A stretch of 11,939 nucleotides of DNA from JAJPXI01 sp045595705 (GCA_045595705.1 JAZOBA010000073.1:1-11939); one strand, 5' to 3'. Shown: positions 6,061-11,939, counted from the stretch's first letter. The notes: generated by a model not told the origin, from the sequence alone. Numbers and translations are program-made.

Positions 6061-6912
6061 ATGTCTGAAGATAATGCCATCAACCGAATCACGGATTCGT
6101 ACTACCAACTGACCACATCGGAAAAGAAATTGGCTAATTTTGTGGTGGCCAATGGCCCCAGTGCCCAACAGATGTCTATTTCGGAAATGGCCGCTGAGTG
6201 CGGCGTGGCCGAGGCTACCATTTCCCGTTTTTGTCGCCGGCTGGGCTATTCCGGTTACAGTGCATTCAAGCTGGCCATCGCCGGTGCCGCTGGCCGCTCG
6301 GCTCCCAGCCCTCTCAACGGCGAGATCCTTGCTGATGATTCCGTGGAAGATATGTGCAGCAAGTTGGCTAACGCCAACATTGATGCCATCGTCGAAACTC
6401 AGAATCTGGTTCGCCCGGAGGATATCAAGAGAGCTGCCGATGCCATCGTGGCGGCCGACAAGGTCATCTGTATGGGCCAGGGCAGCTCTATGCTCATGGC
6501 TCAGGAGACGGCCCACCTGTTTTCCACTGCTTTTTCCGGTTTCTTCTCGGTTATGGACTCTCATATTCAAGCGGTCACCGTGGCCCAGCTGACCGAGAAG
6601 GATCTGATTCTGTTCTTCTCCTACTCCGGTTCCACCAAGGAACTGATGGACTTGTTGCGCATTGCCAAGGCCCGCAAGGTCAAGGTATTACTCATCACCC
6701 GCTATCCCAATGCCCCTGGTGCGAAGATGGCTGACATTGTACTCCAGTGCGGTGCAATTGAAAGTCCACTGCAGATCGGGTCGGTGCCCGCCCGTATGGC
6801 TCAGCTTTATCTGGCTGACATTCTGTTCTCGGAGGTCTGTCGCCGGGATCTGGAGGGTTGCCGCCGGCGCCGTGAACGTGCTGCCGACGCACTTTCGGAA
6901 AAACACGTCTGA
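6061..6912 (+). CDS. RpiR/MurR-family transcriptional regulator (HTH + SIS domain)
   Basis: The 283-residue product has an N-terminal RpiR helix-turn-helix, with MSISEMAAECGVAEATISRF at 38-57 as the DNA-reading part, and a C-terminal SIS sugar-phosphate domain. The SIS part has VICMGQGSSMLMAQETAHLF (135-154) and the phosphate-binding FFSYSGSTKELMDLL (185-199). SIS-RpiR proteins sense phosphorylated sugars and repress or activate catabolic genes. The start at 6061 has GAGGAGGAA directly upstream and gives the usual length; an in-frame GTG at 5998 would add 21 atypical residues without a ribosome binding site. nagB follows 76 bp downstream in the same direction, so glucosamine-6-phosphate or a related amino-sugar phosphate is the likely effector and nagB a likely target. 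It carries a basic tail (RRRRERAADALSEKHV). Confidence 0.93.
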   Translation: MSEDNAINRITDSYYQLTTSEKKLANFVVANGPSAQQMSISEMAAECGVAEATISRFCRRLGYSGYSAFKLAIAGAAGRSAPSPLNGEILADDSVEDMCSKLANANIDAIVETQNLVRPEDIKRAADAIVAADKVICMGQGSSMLMAQETAHLFSTAFSGFFSVMDSHIQAVTVAQLTEKDLILFFSYSGSTKELMDLLRIAKARKVKVLLITRYPNAPGAKMADIVLQCGAIESPLQIGSVPARMAQLYLADILFSEVCRRDLEGCRRRRERAADALSEKHV

Positions 6913-6924
6913 CATACTGATGTC

Positions 6925-6945
6925 GACGCATGAAGTTCATGTGTC
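6925..6945. promoter_or_regulatory. 21-bp inverted repeat upstream of nagB, candidate operator
   Basis: The left arm GACGCATGAA (6925-6934) and right arm TTCATGTGTC (6936-6945) flank one central G. Nine of ten positions pair; the inner 13 bp (6929-6941) are perfect. No T-tract follows, so it is not an ordinary terminator. It overlaps the expected -35 position of the nagB promoter, which suits a repressor or activator site for the adjacent RpiR-type protein. The identity of the binding protein is inferred. Confidence 0.6.
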
Positions 6946-6964
6946 TGTACATACATTATATAAT
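6936..6964 (+). promoter_or_regulatory. nagB promoter with consensus -10 and poor -35
   Basis: TATAAT at 6959-6964 is a perfect -10. Seventeen nt upstream, TTCATG (6936-6941) is a weak -35 inside the 21-bp inverted repeat. The -10 itself lies in the perfect 14-bp palindrome ACATTATATAATGT (6953-6966). A strong -10 with a weak -35 overlapped by dyads suggests regulated transcription. Confidence 0.55.
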
Positions 6965-6988
6965 GTGTAAGATTTAGGAGGTTTTTGT

Positions 6989-7741
6989 ATGAGAATCTAT
7001 CGTGCAGCAGATTACAAGGGGATGAGCCGCCGTGCGGCCAACATCATCTCCGCTCAGGTGATTCTGAAACCGGACTGTGTGCTCGGTCTGGCCACCGGTT
7101 CTACTCCGATCGGCATCTACCAGCAGTTGGTGGAGTGGTACAGCAAGGGAGATCTGTCCTTTGCCGAGACCCGCAGTGTCAATCTGGACGAGTACGTGGG
7201 TTTGTCTCCTCACCACGAGCAGAGCTACCGTTATTTCATGCAGACCAACCTCTTTGACCACATTGACATCAAGCCGGAGAACACCAATGTCCCCAACGGT
7301 CTTGCGTTTGATGCCGAAGCCGAGTGCGCGCGCTATAATCAGGTCATCCGCGATCTGGGCGGCATCGATCTGCAGTTGCTGGGCCTGGGCCATAACGGGC
7401 ATATTGCCTTCAACGAGCCGGGTGACGGCTTTGAACTGGAGACCCATACTGTCGATCTGACTGAAAGCACCATCGAGGCCAACAAGCGCTTCTTCGCCTC
7501 GGTTGACGAGGTGCCTCGCCGTGCCTTTACCATGGGCATCAAGAGCATCATGCGTGCCCGCAGCATTTTGCTGGTGGTCAACGGTGAGGCCAAGGCTGAT
7601 ATCCTCTGCCGTGCTCTGACCGGTCCGGTCACCCCCGATGTGCCCGCCTCGGTGCTGCAACTGCACCCCAGTGTCACCGTGGTGGCCGATGCCGCCGCTC
7701 TGAGCAAGCTGGTGGAGGCCGGCGTCAAGGTTCTCGATTAA
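6989..7741 (+). CDS. nagB: Glucosamine-6-phosphate deaminase
   Basis: The 250-residue enzyme converts glucosamine-6-phosphate to fructose-6-phosphate and ammonia, the step that feeds amino sugars into glycolysis. The phosphate-binding loop GLATGSTPIGIY (33-44) and NLDEY (66-70, with Asp67 as the proposed ring-opening/proton-transfer acid) are present. So is GLGHNGHIAFNEPG (132-145), with catalytic His138 and Glu143. The residue aligned to E. coli Asp141 is Asn136, as in Bacillus NagB. The length fits the short Gram-positive form without the E. coli C-terminal extension. TAGGAGGT (6975-6982) supports the ATG. It follows an RpiR-type regulator gene and is flanked by operator-like repeats upstream and a terminator downstream. 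No nagA or transporter gene is adjacent, so the rest of the pathway is elsewhere. Confidence 0.96.
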   Translation: MRIYRAADYKGMSRRAANIISAQVILKPDCVLGLATGSTPIGIYQQLVEWYSKGDLSFAETRSVNLDEYVGLSPHHEQSYRYFMQTNLFDHIDIKPENTNVPNGLAFDAEAECARYNQVIRDLGGIDLQLLGLGHNGHIAFNEPGDGFELETHTVDLTESTIEANKRFFASVDEVPRRAFTMGIKSIMRARSILLVVNGEAKADILCRALTGPVTPDVPASVLQLHPSVTVVADAAALSKLVEAGVKVLD

Positions 7742-7763
7742 GGACTGTTTTCTACTGTAAACG

Positions 7764-7802
7764 AATCCCCCTGACGAAATTTCTGTCGGGGGGATTTTGT
7801 CA
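7764..7802 (+). terminator. Intrinsic terminator after nagB
   Basis: AATCCCCCTGAC (7764-7775) pairs with GTCGGGGGGATT (7785-7796) with one G-U pair, and TTTTGT follows. It isolates the S10 operon from nagB. Confidence 0.88.
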
Positions 7803-7830
7803 TATATATAATAAGGTAGAGGACAGAGGA

Positions 7831-7898
7831 AATAAGCGAAAAAATAATTAAAAAAGTTTCAGATTTTGCTTGACTTTGGTTGCGTTTTCTGATATTCT
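7831..7898 (+). promoter_or_regulatory. Strong promoter of the S10 ribosomal protein operon
   Basis: TTGACT (7870-7875) and TATTCT (7893-7898) have a 17-nt spacer. Upstream, about 7831-7860 is a run of A and T tracts (for example AAAAAATAATTAAAAAAG) that looks like an UP element, as expected for a highly expressed ribosomal operon. Transcription should start near 7905. Confidence 0.8.
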
Positions 7899-7904
7899 AT
7901 CCTA

Positions 7905-8170
7905 GCGCCTGTATGGGCGCAGTCTGCGATGATGCGGGAGATTGCGGTGAAAACCGGTAACTTCCGCGGAGTATGTCCGAGCTAGAATCGGGCGGCTGAA
8001 GGTCCTGTTTACGGCGTATATCGCCGTGCCTGGACGAAACCGGCCTGCTTGTTGCGCCGGTTTCTTTCATGTCAAGGAGTGATACGCACGAAAGCGTGTG
8101 CAGGATTTTCACCGTACGAAGCGAGGCGAGACACACCACCACTTCGTATGTTTTAAGGAGGAACAAACCA
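7905..8170 (+). promoter_or_regulatory. Long structured 5' leader of rpsJ with terminator-like element
   Basis: About 265 nt without a credible gene separate the predicted transcription start from rpsJ. Successive hairpins can be drawn: GCGCC/GGCGC at 7905-7909/7916-7920; GCGG/CCGC at 7944-7947/7964-7967; CCGA/TCGG at 7977-7980/7988-7991; and ACGGCG/CGCCGT at 8011-8016/8022-8027, enclosed by GTCC/GGAC at 8002-8005/8032-8035. The stem GAAACCGGC/GCCGGTTTC at 8036-8044/8056-8064 is followed by TTTCAT. Further on are CGCACG/CGTGTG (8085-8090/8095-8100) and a 9-bp stem at 8113-8121/8142-8150 just before the ribosome binding site. The segment AAACCGG at 7951-7957 repeats the left arm of the 8036 stem and could compete for its right arm. 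Such leaders usually carry autoregulation by a ribosomal protein; in E. coli this operon is controlled by L4. Which protein would bind here is unknown. Confidence 0.6.
8036..8069 (+). terminator. Terminator-like hairpin inside the rpsJ leader (possible attenuator)
   Basis: A perfect 9-bp stem (GAAACCGGC at 8036-8044, GCCGGTTTC at 8056-8064) with an 11-nt loop is followed by TTTCAT, about 100 nt before rpsJ. The U-run is short, so it may be a partial terminator or simply a structural stem. Confidence 0.5.
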
Positions 8171-8485
8171 ATGGCAAACCAGAAAGAAATGATCCGCATC
8201 CGTCTGAAGGCTTATGATCATCAGCTGATCGACCAGTCCGCTGAGAAGAACGTTGAGACCGCCAAGCGCACCGGCGCTCCCGTCTCCGGCCCCATCCCCC
8301 TGCCCACCAAGAAGGAAGTCGTCACCATCCTGCGCGCTGTCCATAAGTATAAGGATTCCCGCGAGCAGTTTGAGCGCCGTACTCACAAGCGCCTGATCGA
8401 CATCCTGAAGCCCTCCGCCAAGACTGTGGAGGCCCTGATGAGCCTGGAGCTGCCCGCCGGCGTCGAGATCGAAATCAAGCTGTAA
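8171..8485 (+). CDS. rpsJ: 30S ribosomal protein S10
   Basis: The 104-residue product has the typical S10 pattern: MIRIRLKAYDHQLIDQSAEK, the GPIPLPTKKEVVTILRAVHKY core and the loop REQFERRTHKRLIDI. S10 is part of the 30S head near the A site and also pairs with NusB in transcription antitermination. I take the ATG at 8171 because TAAGGAGG lies 9 nt upstream. An in-frame ATG at 8069 would add 34 unrelated residues that fall in the structured leader. It is the first gene of the S10 operon. Unlike many Bacillota, no rpsL, rpsG, fusA or tuf precedes it here; nagB and a terminator do. Confidence 0.98.
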   Translation: MANQKEMIRIRLKAYDHQLIDQSAEKNVETAKRTGAPVSGPIPLPTKKEVVTILRAVHKYKDSREQFERRTHKRLIDILKPSAKTVEALMSLELPAGVEIEIKL

Positions 8486-8623
8486 GACACAGTTCCCGCG
8501 CGAAACCATGTTTGTACCGCGGCCCATCGCGTTGTTGAGATGGGCGGGTCATGTTGACAGAGCAATGCCAGTCCAATGGGCAACTCTCTCAACCAATAAC
8601 CTATTTTAAGGAGGAAAAACACC
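8486..8623 (+). promoter_or_regulatory. Long structured spacer between rpsJ and rplC
   Basis: This 138-nt gap has no gene. It contains CCGCG/CGCGG (8496-8500/8518-8522) or, using the same G, GCCCATC/GATGGGC (8522-8528/8539-8545). A larger hairpin has GTTGACAGAG (8553-8562) pairing with CTCTCTCAAC (8584-8593) with one mismatch, enclosing TGCC/GGCA. None is followed by a T-run. Every other junction of the operon is 19 nt or less, so the gap stands out. It could be a processing site, a translation control element for rplC, or a second protein-binding site. Confidence 0.5.
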
Positions 8624-9352
8624 ATGGAAAAGGCCATTATCGGCAAGAAGATCGGCATGACTCAGATCTTCGATGAAGCCGGCAAGGTCATCCCGGTCAC
8701 TGTCATCGAGGCAGGCCCCTGCACCGTCGTGCAGAAGAAGACCGTGGAGAAGGACGGCTACGCAGCCGTGCAGCTGGGCTATGAGGACGTAGCCGAGCGC
8801 AAACTCACCAAGCCCGAGCTGGGCCATCTGAAGAAGGCCGGCGAAGGCATCTTCAAGAAGGTTCTGAAGGAGTTCGACCTGAAGAACTACGCCGAACTGA
8901 ACGTCGGCGACGTGATCTCTGTTGAGACTTTCAAGGAAGGCGACCGCGTTGATGTCACCGGCATCAGCAAGGGCCACGGTTTCCAGGGCGTTGTCAAGCG
9001 CCACGGCACTGCTGTCAAGCGCAACACCCACGGCGGCGGCCCCGTCCACCGTCATCAGGGCGCTCTGGCTGCCGGTACCGACCCCAGCCGCATCTTCAAG
9101 GGCCGCGCAGGCGCCGGTCAGATGGGCAATGAGCAGGTCACCGTCATCAACCTGGACGTCGTCAAGGTCGACACCGAGCTGGGTATCATCGCTGTTCGCG
9201 GCGCAATTCCCGGCCCCAAGGGTGGCATCGTTTCTGTCCGCAGCTCCGTGATCAACGTCAAGGAGAAGGGCGCAGCCGCCGGCATCAGCAACAACCCGCA
9301 GAAGGCTTCTGCCCGCGTCAATCCTCAGAAGGCTTCCGCCCGCAACAAGTAA
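8624..9352 (+). CDS. rplC: 50S ribosomal protein L3
   Basis: The 242-residue product has the L3 hallmarks: KKIGMTQIFDEAGKVIPVTV near the N-terminus, VTGISKGHGFQGVVKRHG (111-128), and TDPSRIFKGRAGAGQMGNEQ (152-171) in the globular/extension region. L3 binds 23S rRNA near the peptidyl transferase centre and is an early assembly protein. GGAGG 10 nt upstream supports the ATG. It is longer than the usual ~206-220 residues because of a C-terminal tail after about residue 214 that contains NPQKASAR twice (224-231 and 233-240). The loop RNTHGGGPVHRHQGALAAG (133-151) differs from the common bacterial HGSKFHRRPGS type. Confidence 0.97.
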   Translation: MEKAIIGKKIGMTQIFDEAGKVIPVTVIEAGPCTVVQKKTVEKDGYAAVQLGYEDVAERKLTKPELGHLKKAGEGIFKKVLKEFDLKNYAELNVGDVISVETFKEGDRVDVTGISKGHGFQGVVKRHGTAVKRNTHGGGPVHRHQGALAAGTDPSRIFKGRAGAGQMGNEQVTVINLDVVKVDTELGIIAVRGAIPGPKGGIVSVRSSVINVKEKGAAAGISNNPQKASARVNPQKASARNK

Positions 9353-9371
9353 GGAAAGGAGAGTATAGATC

Positions 9372-9992
9372 ATGCCTAAAGCAAACGTATTTAACATGGC
9401 TGGCCAGCAGGTCGGTGAGATTGAGCTCTCCGAAGTGGTGTTCGGTATCGAACCCAACGAAGCTGTTGTCCACGCTGTTGTCAAGAATCACCTGGCCAAC
9501 TGCCGTCAGGGCACTCAGAGCGCTCTGACCCGCGCCGAGGTTTCCGGCGGCGGCATCAAGCCCTGGCGTCAGAAGGGCACCGGTCGTGCCCGTCAGGGTT
9601 CCACCCGTGCTCCCCAGTGGACCCACGGTGGTATCGTGTTCGCTCCCAAGCCCCGCGATTACAGCTACTCCCTGAACAAGAAGGTCAAGCGTCTGGCCCT
9701 GAAGTCCGTCCTGTCCGCTAAGGCTGCTTCCGGCAGCGTCATCGTGGTCGACGGTCTGGAGATGCCCGAGATCAAGACCAAGACCATGAAGACCTTCCTG
9801 AACGCTGTCGGCGCCAAGAAGACCGTCATGATCACTCCCGAGGTCAACGAGAACGTGATCAAGTCTGCCCGCAACATCCCCGGCGTGGTTACCACCACCG
9901 CTAAGATCCTGAGCGTGTATGACCTGGTCAACGCCAACCAGATCGTGGTTGACAAGGCCGCTCTGGCTATCATTGAGGAGGTGTTCGCATAA
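9372..9992 (+). CDS. rplD: 50S ribosomal protein L4
   Basis: The 206-residue product matches L4 in length and sequence. The long rRNA-threading loop is clear: GGGIKPWRQKGTGRARQGST (59-78), then RAPQWTHGGIVFAPKPRDYS (79-98), reaching the nascent-chain exit tunnel. The globular part follows (LALKSVLSAKA, LEMPEIKTKTMKTFLNAVGA, NVIKSARNIPGV, SVYDLVNANQIVV). In E. coli L4 also represses its own operon by binding the S10 leader, which makes it the first candidate for control of the leader seen here; that link is inferred. GGAAAGGAGAG upstream is the ribosome binding site. Its stop codon overlaps the rplW start by one base (TAATG), implying translational coupling. Confidence 0.98.
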   Translation: MPKANVFNMAGQQVGEIELSEVVFGIEPNEAVVHAVVKNHLANCRQGTQSALTRAEVSGGGIKPWRQKGTGRARQGSTRAPQWTHGGIVFAPKPRDYSYSLNKKVKRLALKSVLSAKAASGSVIVVDGLEMPEIKTKTMKTFLNAVGAKKTVMITPEVNENVIKSARNIPGVVTTTAKILSVYDLVNANQIVVDKAALAIIEEVFA

Positions 9993-10288
9993 TGAAGTCC
10001 GCATACGACATCATCAAGCGCCCGGTCATCACCGAGCAGTCCATGTCTCAGACCGAAATGAAGCGCTACACCTTTGAGGTTGCCAAGGATGCCAACAAGA
10101 TCGAGATTGCTAAGGCAATTGAGGAGATCTTTGGTGTGAAGGTTGCTAAGGTCAACACCATGAACATGTACGGCAAGGAGAAGCGCATGGGTCGCTATCC
10201 CGCTGGCCGTCGTCCCGCCCGCAAGAAGGCCATGGTTACCCTGACCGCCGATTCCAAGACCATCGAGTTCTTCGAAGGCATGGTGTAA
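9992..10288 (+). CDS. rplW: 50S ribosomal protein L23
   Basis: The 98-residue product has the L23 pattern: SAYDIIKRPVITEQSM at the start, KRYTFEVAKDANKIEIAKAI in the middle, then VAKVNTMNMYGKEKRMGRYP and the C-terminal AMVTLTADSKTIEFF. L23 sits at the tunnel exit and is the docking site for trigger factor and the signal recognition particle. Its start overlaps the rplD stop by one base, and the ribosome binding site GAGGAGGTG lies within the end of rplD. Confidence 0.98.
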   Translation: MKSAYDIIKRPVITEQSMSQTEMKRYTFEVAKDANKIEIAKAIEEIFGVKVAKVNTMNMYGKEKRMGRYPAGRRPARKKAMVTLTADSKTIEFFEGMV

Positions 10289-10303
10289 GGAGGAAATTGA
10301 ATA

Positions 10304-11137
10304 ATGGCTATTAAGACTTATAAGCCCACAACGCCCTCCCGCCGTCATATGACCGTGAGCGCCTTTGAGGGCATCGACAAGAAGGCTAAGCCCGAGCGCA
10401 GCCTGACCGAAACTCTGCAGAAGCACGGCGGCCGCAACAGCTATGGCCGCATCACCGTTCGCCATCGCGGCGGCGGCAACAAGCGCAAGTATCGTATCAT
10501 CGACTTCAAGCGCGACAAGGAAGGTACCGCTACTGTTATTAACCTGCAGTACGATCCCAACCGCTCCGCCAACATCGCTCTGATCCAGTACGAGGACGGC
10601 GAGAAGCGTTATATCCTGGCTCCCGTTGGCCTGAAGGCCGGCCACATCATCATGACCGGTCCCGACGCTGACATTCTGCCTGGCAACTGCCTGCCCATCT
10701 CCAAGATCCCCGTCGGTGAAATGATCCACTGTGTGGAGCTGTACCCCGGCAAGGGCGCTCAGCTGGTTCGCGCCGCAGGCGTGGCTGCTCAGCTGATGGC
10801 TAAGGAAAATGGCATGGCTCAGGTTCGTCTGCCCTCCGGTGAGGTTCGCTACATCCGTGAGGACTGCAAGGCAACCATCGGCCAGGTTGGCAACACCGAC
10901 CACGGCAACATCCAGATCGGTAAGGCCGGCCGTAAGCGTCACATGGGTTGGCGTCCCACCGTTCGCGGTAGCGTTATGAACCCCAATGACCACCCCCACG
11001 GCGGCGGCGAGGGCAAGAGCCCCATCGGTCGTCCCGGCCCTGTTACTCCTTGGGGCAAGCCTGCTCTGGGTTACAAGACCCGTAAGGCTAAGAACCGCAC
11101 CGAGAAGTTCATCGTTAAGCATCGCAACAGCAAGTAA
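10304..11137 (+). CDS. rplB: 50S ribosomal protein L2
   Basis: The 277-residue product is full-length L2, needed for subunit joining and peptidyl transferase activity. It shows YKPTTPSRRHMTVSAFEGI at the N-terminus, GRITVRHRGGGNKRKYRIID (48-67), and the C-terminal GRKRHMGWRPTVRGSVMNPN (209-228) followed by DHPHGGGEGKSPIGRPG. His230 corresponds to E. coli His229, implicated in activity. TAAGGAGG lies before the ATG, 15 nt after rplW. Confidence 0.98.
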   Translation: MAIKTYKPTTPSRRHMTVSAFEGIDKKAKPERSLTETLQKHGGRNSYGRITVRHRGGGNKRKYRIIDFKRDKEGTATVINLQYDPNRSANIALIQYEDGEKRYILAPVGLKAGHIIMTGPDADILPGNCLPISKIPVGEMIHCVELYPGKGAQLVRAAGVAAQLMAKENGMAQVRLPSGEVRYIREDCKATIGQVGNTDHGNIQIGKAGRKRHMGWRPTVRGSVMNPNDHPHGGGEGKSPIGRPGPVTPWGKPALGYKTRKAKNRTEKFIVKHRNSK

Positions 11138-11151
11138 GGAGGTAGTAAAAC

Positions 11152-11424
11152 ATGTCTAGAAGTGTTAAGAAAGGCCCGTTTTGCGCCCCCGAGCTGCTGA
11201 AACGTGTCAATGAAATGAATCAGACCGGCGAGAAGAAGGTCCTGAAGACCTGGGGCCGCGCCTCCACCATCTTCCCCTCCTTTGTCGGTCACACCTTCGC
11301 CGTCCATGACGGCCGCAAGCATGTCCCCGTGTACGTCACCGAGGATATGGTTGGCCACAAGCTGGGCGAGTTCGCCCCCACCCGCACCTTCCGCGGCCAC
11401 GCCGGCAGCAAGACCGGTAAGTAA
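11152..11424 (+). CDS. rpsS: 30S ribosomal protein S19
   Basis: The 90-residue product has MSRSVKKGPFCAPELLKRV, then KTWGRASTIFPSFVGHTFAV, HDGRKHVPVYVTEDMVGHKL and GEFAPTRTFRGHAG, the complete S19 pattern. S19 is in the 30S head and contacts the A-site tRNA region and S13. TAAGGAGG precedes the ATG and the gap from rplB is 14 nt. Cys11 in place of the commoner Phe/Tyr/Val-type residue is a minor variation. Confidence 0.98.
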   Translation: MSRSVKKGPFCAPELLKRVNEMNQTGEKKVLKTWGRASTIFPSFVGHTFAVHDGRKHVPVYVTEDMVGHKLGEFAPTRTFRGHAGSKTGK

Positions 11425-11439
11425 GGAGGAGAGAGAAAC

Positions 11440-11772
11440 ATGGAAGCAAGAGCTAATCTGAATTACCTGCGCATCTCTCCCCGCAAGGTCAACATCGTGT
11501 GCGAGCTGATCCGCGGCAAGAGCATTGCTCAGGCCACCGCTATTCTGATGAACACCCCCAAGGCTGCCAGCGAGCCTCTGCTCAAGCTCGTCAAGAGCGC
11601 AGCTGCCAACGCTGAGAACAATCACCAGATGGATCCCGAGAAGCTGTACGTTGCTGAGATCTTTGCTAACGGCGGCCCCATCCTGAAGCGCATCCGTCCC
11701 CGCGCTCAGGGCCGCGCTTTCCGGATCAACAAGCGTACGTCTCACATCACCGTCGTGGTGAAAGAGCGCTAA
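11440..11772 (+). CDS. rplV: 50S ribosomal protein L22
   Basis: The 110-residue product begins MEARANLNYLRISPRKVNIV and includes LIRGKSIAQATAIL and KSAAANAENNHQMDPEKLYV. The tunnel-lining hairpin NGGPILKRIRPRAQGRAFRI (76-95) is followed by the closing KRTSHITVVVKER. This hairpin narrows the exit tunnel with L4 and is where macrolide-resistance changes occur in other bacteria; no insertion or deletion is apparent here. TAAGGAGGAGAG precedes the ATG and the gap from rpsS is 15 nt. Confidence 0.98.
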   Translation: MEARANLNYLRISPRKVNIVCELIRGKSIAQATAILMNTPKAASEPLLKLVKSAAANAENNHQMDPEKLYVAEIFANGGPILKRIRPRAQGRAFRINKRTSHITVVVKER

Positions 11773-11787
11773 GGGAGGAGGAACAAT

Positions 11788-11939
11788 ATGGGACAGAAAG
11801 TGAATCCCCACGGCCTTCGCGTGGGCGTCATTAAGGATTGGGACTCCCGTTGGTATGCCCGCGATGAGAAGGTCGGCGACCTGATCGTGGAGGACTACAA
11901 TCTCCGTAAGTACCTGAAGAGCAAGCTGTACGGTGCCGG
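11788..11939 (+). CDS. rpsC: 30S ribosomal protein S3 (partial, N-terminus only)
   Basis: Fifty codons are visible before the right edge, beginning MGQKVNPHGLRVGVIKDWDS, the invariant S3 start, followed by RWYARDEKVGDLIVEDYNLR. S3 lies at the mRNA entry channel of the 30S subunit. GGGAGGAGG precedes the ATG, 15 nt after rplV. Its position after rplV is the standard S10 operon order. The KH domain and the rest lie outside the window. Confidence 0.97.
   Translation, partial: MGQKVNPHGLRVGVIKDWDSRWYARDEKVGDLIVEDYNLRKYLKSKLYGA

Noticed and set aside
8069..8170. Upstream in-frame ATG extending rpsJ by 34 residues
   Set aside because: The added residues do not resemble S10, they fall in the structured leader, and the ATG at 8171 has an ideal ribosome binding site.
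8554..8582. TTGACA at 8554-8559 as an internal promoter before rplC
   Set aside because: The -10 position 17 nt downstream reads TGGGCA, so no promoter is supported; the sequence is better explained as one arm of a hairpin.
9665..11122. 485-residue minus-strand open frame opposite rplD-rplW-rplB
   Set aside because: It is a shadow of three conserved ribosomal genes with no ribosome binding site or recognisable domain; long antisense frames arise from the biased codon use of such genes.
1..11939. tRNA or rRNA genes, CRISPR arrays, insertion sequences, defence or biosynthetic systems
   Set aside because: I read both strands and saw no cloverleaf, spaced repeats, transposase motifs or toxin-antitoxin-like pairs; the gene content is core metabolism, sporulation and translation.

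Overview
The window looks like a piece of chromosome from a spore-forming clostridium (Bacillota, Clostridia). I infer the Oscillospirales, mainly from the GC-rich coding sequence with AT-rich promoters, the strong AGGAGG ribosome binding sites and the mix of genes. This is an inference from gene content, not a database match. Almost all of it is core housekeeping sequence. I see no mobile element, CRISPR array, tRNA, rRNA, defence system or obvious biosynthetic cluster.

Left part (1-1000, minus strand): a spore germination pair, a CwlJ/SleB-type cortex hydrolase followed 27 nt later by a GerQ-like coat protein that runs off the window. The hydrolase has a TTG start and a promoter resembling the SigmaK consensus. 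Upstream of it are a small Cys-rich membrane protein gene and its strong terminator. Positions 1001-1158 hold two divergent SigmaA-type promoters.

Middle part (1159-7741): an Asp23/YloU-like gene and fakA (yloV) form one operon ending at a hairpin. An unrecognised 163-residue gene lies convergent to it on the minus strand. Next come proS (short, zinc-containing prolyl-tRNA synthetase without the insertion editing domain), a CYTH-domain phosphatase-like gene, an RpiR/MurR-type SIS regulator, and nagB (glucosamine-6-phosphate deaminase). proS, the CYTH gene and nagB each end at an apparent intrinsic terminator. The regulator and nagB are separated by 76 bp that hold a 21-bp near-perfect inverted repeat and a 14-bp perfect palindrome over the nagB promoter. 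This suggests sugar-phosphate-responsive control of amino-sugar catabolism.

Right part (7742-11939): the S10 ribosomal protein operon in standard order: rpsJ, rplC, rplD, rplW, rplB, rpsS, rplV, rpsC (cut by the window edge). It is preceded by a strong promoter with an A-rich upstream tract and a leader of about 265 nt. The leader contains several hairpins and a terminator-like element well before rpsJ. The rpsJ-rplC spacer is also unusually long (138 nt) and structured, whereas the other junctions are 19 nt or less. These two non-coding elements and the nagB operator-like repeats are the best candidates here for undescribed regulation.
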